11,566 nucleotides of DNA from an uncultured Odoribacter sp. Lineage in GTDB: Bacteria; Bacteroidota; Bacteroidia; Bacteroidales; Marinifilaceae. The translations under genes and the position numbers were made by a program. Each line of letters opens with the position of its first letter. Positions within the stretch are counted from its first letter, which is position 1. The stretch is from NCBI GenBank assembly GCA_905204385.1, contig CAJKZL010000055.1, positions 1-11,566 of the forward strand. The letters are read 5' to 3'. Below, piece after piece: positions 7,132 to 11,566 of the stretch. Under the pieces are notes generated by a model. The model searched no databases and was not told the DNA's origin. It saw only the letters and a program-made list of their open reading frames with translations.

Positions 7132-8022
7132 TCACTTTTTAAACCACCATTTCAAAATAACCGGATTATCGGTTTCTTTTAGCTGCACCAGTATATTCCG
7201 GCTCTCTTCGTCCAACAAATCCAATTCCAGAAATTTCTCTTTTTCGGCAAATGAGACCATCGTCAAAATATATTGGTTTTCCAGCCTCAATTCAGTGCTT
7301 AAGGGAATACCATCGGCAAAAGCATTGAAATAGTAACAACGTTTCTCCGGTTTATAACACAAAAGATGATAAAATTGCAAACCTTCCGGTAAAATAGAGT
7401 CCCCGGCTATTCTTTCCACCAATGTATAAATGTATTTATCCGACTGCCTTGCATTGGTAAGGGCAAAGGCACTATTGGCTTTCATCCAGGCTTTCTGTAT
7501 TTCTGCCAGGACTTGAATGGGCAAAGGAGGAAAGCTCAATCGGGTCTCCTCATCGTCATTATACTTACCGAAATCCCAGCGGTAGGCAATAAACTGATTT
7601 CCTTTTACGTCCTTATTATAAACGATATTCCGGAAAGTAAGATAATAATACCATTTCCCCTGATAATAATAACTATAGGGATTCAGTATACTCCGCACCG
7701 ATAAATGCTTCTTTTTTTCCTTATTCTTAGGTTTATTATCCAGGACATATTTGAATTTACCCGTAGTATCGAAACAAAAAAAGAGTTGTTGCCGACGATC
7801 CAGGATATAATACCGATCGTCTTTTCTGCCTAGCTCCCCTGAACTAAAACGACTCTTATCATTGGTTTCCAGCGGGATAACCTCTACTTTAGAAAACAGG
7901 TCGGCAGGCATCACCGTATCCGGATGGTCGAAATCAACCCGATAGACAGGATATTTTTCTTCTGCTTCCGAACAGGCCCAGCAAGCTAAAAGCAGCAAAT
8001 AACAAAACCATTTCCCTTTCAT
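7132..8022 (-). CDS. Short 6-bladed beta-propeller-like lipoprotein
   Basis: 296 residues. The signal sequence 'FCYLLLLAC' has a lipobox (LLAC, Cys14; Cys17 is an alternative), so it is probably lipid-anchored in the envelope. After the anchor it follows the pattern of Bacteroidetes 6-bladed beta-propeller lipoproteins: 'LFSKVEVIPLET' (42-53), 'RYYILDRRQQ' (70-79) and 'FDTTGKFKYVLD' (84-95). The later half has matching blade signatures: 'YYQGKWYYYL', 'RNIVYNKD' (131-138) and 'YRWDFGKYN' (147-155). Members are usually nearer 370-400 residues, and the 'G.GP.EY' motif that normally follows the first blade is replaced by a Lys-rich stretch (97-105). About two central blades seem to be missing, with no stop or frameshift. 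It has its own upstream promoter. Function in the family is unknown. Family assignment is from motif pattern only. Confidence 0.7.
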   Translation of the reverse strand: MKGKWFCYLLLLACWACSEAEEKYPVYRVDFDHPDTVMPADLFSKVEVIPLETNDKSRFSSGELGRKDDRYYILDRRQQLFFCFDTTGKFKYVLDNKPKNKEKKKHLSVRSILNPYSYYYQGKWYYYLTFRNIVYNKDVKGNQFIAYRWDFGKYNDDEETRLSFPPLPIQVLAEIQKAWMKANSAFALTNARQSDKYIYTLVERIAGDSILPEGLQFYHLLCYKPEKRCYYFNAFADGIPLSTELRLENQYILTMVSFAEKEKFLELDLLDEESRNILVQLKETDNPVILKWWFKK

Positions 8023-8117
8023 CGTATTACCCGTTAAGCCGTCAAATCATCATTCCCTGCTCCGTTCTTTCGAAGCCAGGAGAGAAAACACCGCCCCTTC
8101 GCAACGATGTTCCACAA

Positions 8118-8149
8118 CAAATATAACGGAGATTCAGTTCTTTTACAAC
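8118..8149 (-). promoter_or_regulatory. Bacteroides-type promoter for the propeller-like lipoprotein gene
   Basis: On the minus strand GTTG (8146-8149), a 20-base spacer and TATATTTG (8118-8125) give a perfect -7 element and three of four matches at -33. Transcription would start near 8112, with a leader of about 90 bases. It lies between the ilvE terminator and the lipoprotein ATG, where a new unit should begin. Confidence 0.62.
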
Positions 8150-8183
8150 TTTTAAGGTACTTAAAACAATACCGCTTTTATCG

Positions 8184-8212
8184 AAAAAATAATGCCTGCA
8201 AACCTGCAGGCA
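8184..8212 (-). terminator. Intrinsic terminator of ilvE
   Basis: On the minus strand TGCCTGCA (8205-8212) and TGCAGGCA (8193-8200) form a perfect 8-base stem with a 4-base loop, followed by TTATTTTTT. This is a textbook Rho-independent terminator, 29 bases past the ilvE stop codon. It separates ilvE from the lipoprotein gene. Confidence 0.85.
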
Positions 8213-8241
8213 CTATCGAGTTAACTTTTAATTATATCCAA

Positions 8242-9264
8242 TCAAAAATTCAGAATCTTCACCCAACCGAACTGATCCGGTTCGTCCCCATATTGAATGG
8301 CTCTGAGGCGATTATAGAGCTTGGTACACCATTCGCCCGGTACTTCAGGGTTGCCGAACCGAATGCTTTTGCCGTTTTCGATGTCATCGATCTGACCGAT
8401 AGGGCTGATTACGGCCGCAGTACCACAAGCACCGGCTTCTTCAAAAGTTTCCAGTTCCTCCACCGGAATATGCCGACGTTCCACTTTTAAGCCCATGTCT
8501 TCGGCCAATATCATCAAGCTGGCATTGGTAATAGAAGGTAAAATGGTGTGCGAATAGGGAGTAATGTATTTCCCTTCCTTAATACCGAAGAAATTAGCCG
8601 GTCCGCATTCATCGATGTATTTTTTTTCTTTCGAATCCAGGAAAATAGCTGTAGAATAGCCTTTTTGATGGGCCACTTCTCCGGATCGCATGCCGGCAGC
8701 ATAATTCCCGCCCACTTTGATATGTCCCGTCCCATTGGGAGCTGCCCGGTCATAATGGCGTTCCAGCATAACTTTGGTTGGCTTGAAGCCTGCCTTGAAA
8801 TAAGGTCCTACCGGAGCGACAAAAACCACAAACAGATACTCTTTAGCCGGAGCGACCCCCATTTGAGGCCCTACGCCGATCAGCAGAGGCCGGATGTATA
8901 AGCTGGCACCCGATTCGTAAGGAGGCACATATTCTTTATTCAATTCGACAGCCTTCACGACAGCTTCGGTAAACAATTCTACCGAAGGGGCCTGCATCAT
9001 CACATATTCGGCAGAACTCAGCATACGTTTGGCATTCTCTTCACAACGGAAAAGCCGGATTTGGCCATCTTTTCCACGAAAAGCCTTCATGCCTTCAAAA
9101 GCTTCCTGCCCGTAATGCAGACAAGTGGAAGCCATATGGATGTTCAGCATTTCTGAATCACTCACTTCCAAAGCACCCCATTTACCATCTTTATAATGGC
9201 AACGTACATTGTAATCGGTTTGGGAGTATCCAAAAGATAATTTACTCCAATCTAAATCTTTCAT
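8242..9264 (-). CDS. ilvE: Branched-chain amino acid aminotransferase (fold-type IV, PLP-dependent)
   Basis: 340 residues, the usual length for the longer (type II) bacterial enzyme. It reversibly transfers the amino group between leucine, isoleucine or valine and 2-oxoglutarate in the cytoplasm (EC 2.6.1.42), the last step of synthesis and first step of breakdown. The opening 'DLDWSKLSFGYSQTDYNVRC' is typical of the type II group. 'CLHYGQEAFEGMKAF' (49-63) and 'YIRPLLIG' (123-130) follow. The PLP-binding lysine is Lys183 in 'HIKVGGNYAA', and the class-IV signature appears as 'DECGPANFFGI' (218-228), with the conserved Glu219. 'GTAAVISPIG' near 281-290 is the phosphate-binding loop. All key residues are present. 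It lies 79 bases downstream of the S46 peptidase on the same strand, with no consensus promoter in the gap, so read-through is likely; a strong terminator follows it. Confidence 0.97.
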   Translation of the reverse strand: MKDLDWSKLSFGYSQTDYNVRCHYKDGKWGALEVSDSEMLNIHMASTCLHYGQEAFEGMKAFRGKDGQIRLFRCEENAKRMLSSAEYVMMQAPSVELFTEAVVKAVELNKEYVPPYESGASLYIRPLLIGVGPQMGVAPAKEYLFVVFVAPVGPYFKAGFKPTKVMLERHYDRAAPNGTGHIKVGGNYAAGMRSGEVAHQKGYSTAIFLDSKEKKYIDECGPANFFGIKEGKYITPYSHTILPSITNASLMILAEDMGLKVERRHIPVEELETFEEAGACGTAAVISPIGQIDDIENGKSIRFGNPEVPGEWCTKLYNRLRAIQYGDEPDQFGWVKILNF

Positions 9265-9286
9265 AGTAGCTGGTTTTAGATTTCAG

Positions 9287-9337
9287 ATGTCGGTTCCGGC
9301 TGCCGGCCATTCGTAGCCCATAGACCGAAACCGACAT
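9287..9337 (-). other. Intercistronic stem-loop between the S46 peptidase gene and ilvE
   Basis: Nine contiguous base pairs (9287-9295 with 9329-9337), one mismatch, then three more pairs close a loop of about 25 bases that itself contains a small CCGG/CCGG hairpin. On the minus strand it begins 7 bases after the peptidase stop and ends 22 bases before the ilvE ATG. The sequence after it (CTGAAATCTAAAACC) has no T-run, so it is not a standard terminator; it may stabilise or process a shared transcript. Confidence 0.5.
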
Positions 9338-9343
9338 TAAAAA

Positions 9344-11503
9344 TTATTGAATAATAGTCATTTCGTCGATCAGATTCTTAGCTCCGGCATATTTGTCCAC
9401 AATCCACAACATGTATCGGGTATCCAGATTGATGCAACGCTGGAGGTTTTCTTCAAAGTCGATATCGCCGGACATCGCTTCGGAATTACCGTCAAAAGCC
9501 GCTCCAATCAGATGCCCCTCGGCATTGATGACTCCGGAACCGCTATTTCCGCCCGTGATGTCGTTGTTCGTGATAAAATTAACGTTCAGATTATCCGTAC
9601 CGTAAGGAGCAAAGTCCTTTTTAGCATATAATTCTTTCAGGCGCCCGGGCACTTCAAACTCTCCGCCCTTGGGTCCTTCTTTCTCGATCACTCCGGTCAG
9701 CGTAGTATAATAATCATAGAAAACGGCATCCCGGGGTTTATAACTGCCTACCTTGCCATAGGTCAGACGGATCGTTGAATTGGCATTCGGCGCCCAGGCC
9801 TTGTCAGGATTCATTTCCATCAGGCCCCGCATAAACAGGCGGTCGCCTTTGGCAATTTTTTCCTGCATTTCACCGGTATAGGCAGAAAGCTTGATATACA
9901 TCTCATAAAAAGATTTGACTGCACGAAATACCAAATCCTTTTCCAGTTTTTTACAATCCGGATTTTCAACAAAGGCATTGAAAGCGGCTTCATCCATAAA
10001 TACGGATTTCTTTTGAAGGTCGGAAGCAAACCGGGCATAATCCCCTTTGTACTTTTTATTGATAAAATCAATGATATCCGGATGCAAGTCGGAATCCACC
10101 CGATCGTTATATTCTTTAAACAAAACGGCAAACAAACGAGTATCTACCTCTGCATTGAAATCTTTATAAAAATCCTTTCCCATTTCGTGTAAAGCCTGTT
10201 TCATTTCCGCTTTTTCCTCGGGAGAAACCGTCTTATCGCATAAATTTTCGATCTATCGTCCCGTACGGTAGGCAAATAAATGCGCCTCAGGGCCTGCCAG
10301 CGCCTCCTGAGCATAAGTCTGGGTGATCGAATAGTCCCGGATGTCCGTATAAGCCTGCTCCAGGTCGCTCAGGACATTTCCGTAAACAGCCTTTCTGTCG
10401 GGGCTTGCATTTACCCAGTCGGTGAATTGTTTTTCTATAGCCTGCTTATTACCCATGGTATTCAACTGCTTCAACGCCTTATTCTGCTCGAAAGAGTACT
10501 TCCAGTAATTAGCACAACTGGCATATTTGGAAGCATATTGAATACGGGTCTTCTGATCTTTTTCCATACCTTCGCGCATGATTTCCAGTTTCTTTGTCCG
10601 CACCTTATACCGGATATCGTTCACAGCATCCATGGTATTCTGCAAGCCGAAGCTGGTGGTATAGCGATCGGTGGTACCCGGGAAACCCATGATCATGGCA
10701 AAATCGCCGTCCTTCACTCCTTTGGCAGACACCGGAAGATAATGTTTCGGCTTTAAAGGAACATTCTCCTTGGCATATTCCGCCGGACTACCGTCGGGGG
10801 CTGTATAGATCCGGAACATGGAAAAATCGGCAGTATGCCGCGGCCACATCCAGTTGTCGGTATCTCCGCCGAATTTTCCCATGCTCTGCGGAGGAGCGCC
10901 CACTAAACGAACATCCTTATAGATGGTATACAGAAATAAGAAAAACTGATTCCCTTCGAACATCGCTTGCACCTGTCCGCTGAGCCGGGTATTCTGCGTA
11001 GCCTCTTTGACAATAATAGCCGAAATGCTGTCTATCGCAAAATTCCGGTCCATCTCGCTCATATTGTCGTTTAACACAGCATTTACCCGATCGGTTACAT
11101 CTTCCATCCTTTCCAGGATAGAAGCCGTTATTCCCGGATTCGTCAATTCATCTTCCATTTTGTAAGCCCAGAAACCGTCCCGCAGATAATCATGCTCCAC
11201 GGAGGAATGCGACTGTATAGCGCTGAAACCACAATGATGGTTCGTCAATAACAAACCTTGCTGAGAAATAATTTCACCGGAGCAAAAATGACGGAAAGGC
11301 CGTCCTGCATTCCCTAATCCCTCGATAGCATCTTTGATCCCGGGTTTATTGACGTCATAAATATCTTCCGCACTGAGCTTGAAGCCCATTTGTTGCATTT
11401 TTTCAATATTCTGTTGTTTTAATTTGGACAACAACCACATTCCCTCATCGGCTCTAACCATCGAGACGGTAAGCAGAGCGAACAAAACAATCAATTGATT
11501 CAT
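9344..11503 (-). pseudogene. S46-family dipeptidyl-peptidase (DPP7-type), interrupted by one in-frame TAG
   Basis: S46 enzymes are periplasmic or surface serine peptidases that clip dipeptides from peptide N-termini. Counting from the ATG at 11503 (a TTG precedes it), the frame spans 719 sense and stop codons before TAA, the normal family length. A TAG at 10253-10255 (codon 417) splits it into an N-terminal piece (10253-11503) and an in-frame C-terminal piece (9344-10252; first ATG at 10204). The 16 codons between the TAG and that ATG are open, so there is no frameshift. A signal peptide probably ends at 'MVRA' (18). The triad is complete: His90 in 'TNHHCG', Asp226 in 'PRHTADFS', Ser654 in 'GGNSGSGV'. 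Eighteen residues after the serine is Gly ('AAFDG'), the residue of the Gly673 (DPP7-like, hydrophobic P1) group; DPP11 has Arg there. It could be a fresh pseudogene, a sequencing error, or read through. As truncated, the product lacks the nucleophile. Confidence 0.9.
10253..10255 (-). other. In-frame amber stop codon inside the S46 peptidase
   Basis: The minus-strand codon is TAG, between 'AYRTGR' and 'IENLCDK'. Reading continues in the same frame for 302 codons to the natural TAA at 9344-9346. TAG could arise by one change from TTG, TGG, CAG, GAG, AAG, TCG, TAC or TAT. No other lesion is visible on either side. Confidence 0.93.
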
Positions 11504-11553
11504 CAATTATATAATTATGCGTTATAATTAAAATAATATCAAACAGCCTAAAT

Positions 11554-11561
11554 TAAACATA
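11554..11561 (-). promoter_or_regulatory. Possible -7 element for the S46 peptidase gene
   Basis: On the minus strand TATGTTTA matches TAnnTTTG at five of its six defined positions, about 50 bases before the ATG. The matching -33 region would lie beyond the window edge, so it cannot be tested. The whole stretch 11504-11566 is very AT-rich, which makes chance matches likely. Confidence 0.25.
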
Positions 11562-11566
11562 TTAAT

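Noticed and set aside
8107..8490. Open frame of 127 codons on the plus strand spanning the ilvE 3' end and gap
   Set aside because: It runs through the ilvE terminator and antisense to ilvE codons; no protein family is visible.
10205..10252. Frameshift between the two halves of the S46 peptidase
   Set aside because: Both halves use the same frame and the 16 codons between them are open; only the TAG breaks the gene.
10280..10756. Open frame of 158 codons on the plus strand within the S46 gene
   Set aside because: It is antisense to conserved S46 sequence and has no recognisable family features.
11504..11506. TTG as the start of the S46 peptidase
   Set aside because: An ATG follows directly and gives a normal signal peptide.
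11540..11543. TTTG on the minus strand as a -33 element for the S46 gene
   Set aside because: No TAnnTTTG-like sequence lies 19-21 bases downstream of it.
1..11566. Genome-wide reassignment of TAG to an amino acid
   Set aside because: TAG ends the TPR gene immediately at a hairpin and ends the putative anti-sigma gene before low-complexity DNA, so TAG works as a stop here.

Overview
The window looks like a chromosomal segment from a Bacteroidales bacterium (phylum Bacteroidota), probably a gut or oral anaerobe. The evidence is a Bacteroidetes-type ECF sigma operon ending in a DUF4252 protein, a lipoprotein of the Bacteroidetes 6-bladed beta-propeller type, an S46 dipeptidyl-peptidase, the near absence of Shine-Dalgarno sites, and promoters matching the Bacteroides consensus (TTTG, about 20 bases, TAnnTTTG). 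The genus cannot be fixed from the sequence alone.

The left part (1-5674) is transcribed rightward. It opens with the C-terminal half of an AcrB/MexB-type RND efflux pump, cut by the window edge. A near-perfect Bacteroides promoter then drives a membrane-anchored S41 peptidase-like protein. A three-gene operon follows: an ECF sigma factor, a one-TM protein that is probably its anti-sigma factor (8-base overlap), and a secreted DUF4252 protein. The DUF4252 protein carries an unusual tail with two short motifs resembling the TonB-receptor plug ('IDG ... I.T'). No consensus housekeeping promoter is visible before this operon, so control by its own sigma factor is possible.

The right part (5758-11503) is transcribed leftward and meets the operon head-on at a long stem-loop. 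In transcription order it holds an S46 dipeptidyl-peptidase (DPP7-type by its specificity residue) broken by one in-frame TAG, the branched-chain aminotransferase IlvE with a good downstream terminator, a short 6-bladed-propeller-like lipoprotein with its own promoter, and a secreted TPR protein with its own -7 element. Peptidase and IlvE would fit a peptide- and amino-acid-fermenting lifestyle: dipeptides are released outside the cytoplasm and branched-chain amino acids are transaminated.

There is no tRNA, rRNA, CRISPR array, transposase or integrase. No gene-free stretch exceeds 300 bases; the longest (8023-8241 and 6934-7131) hold promoters and terminators. The items most worth a second look are the amber codon in the peptidase, the plug-like tail on the DUF4252 protein, and the purine-rich repeats around the putative anti-sigma gene.
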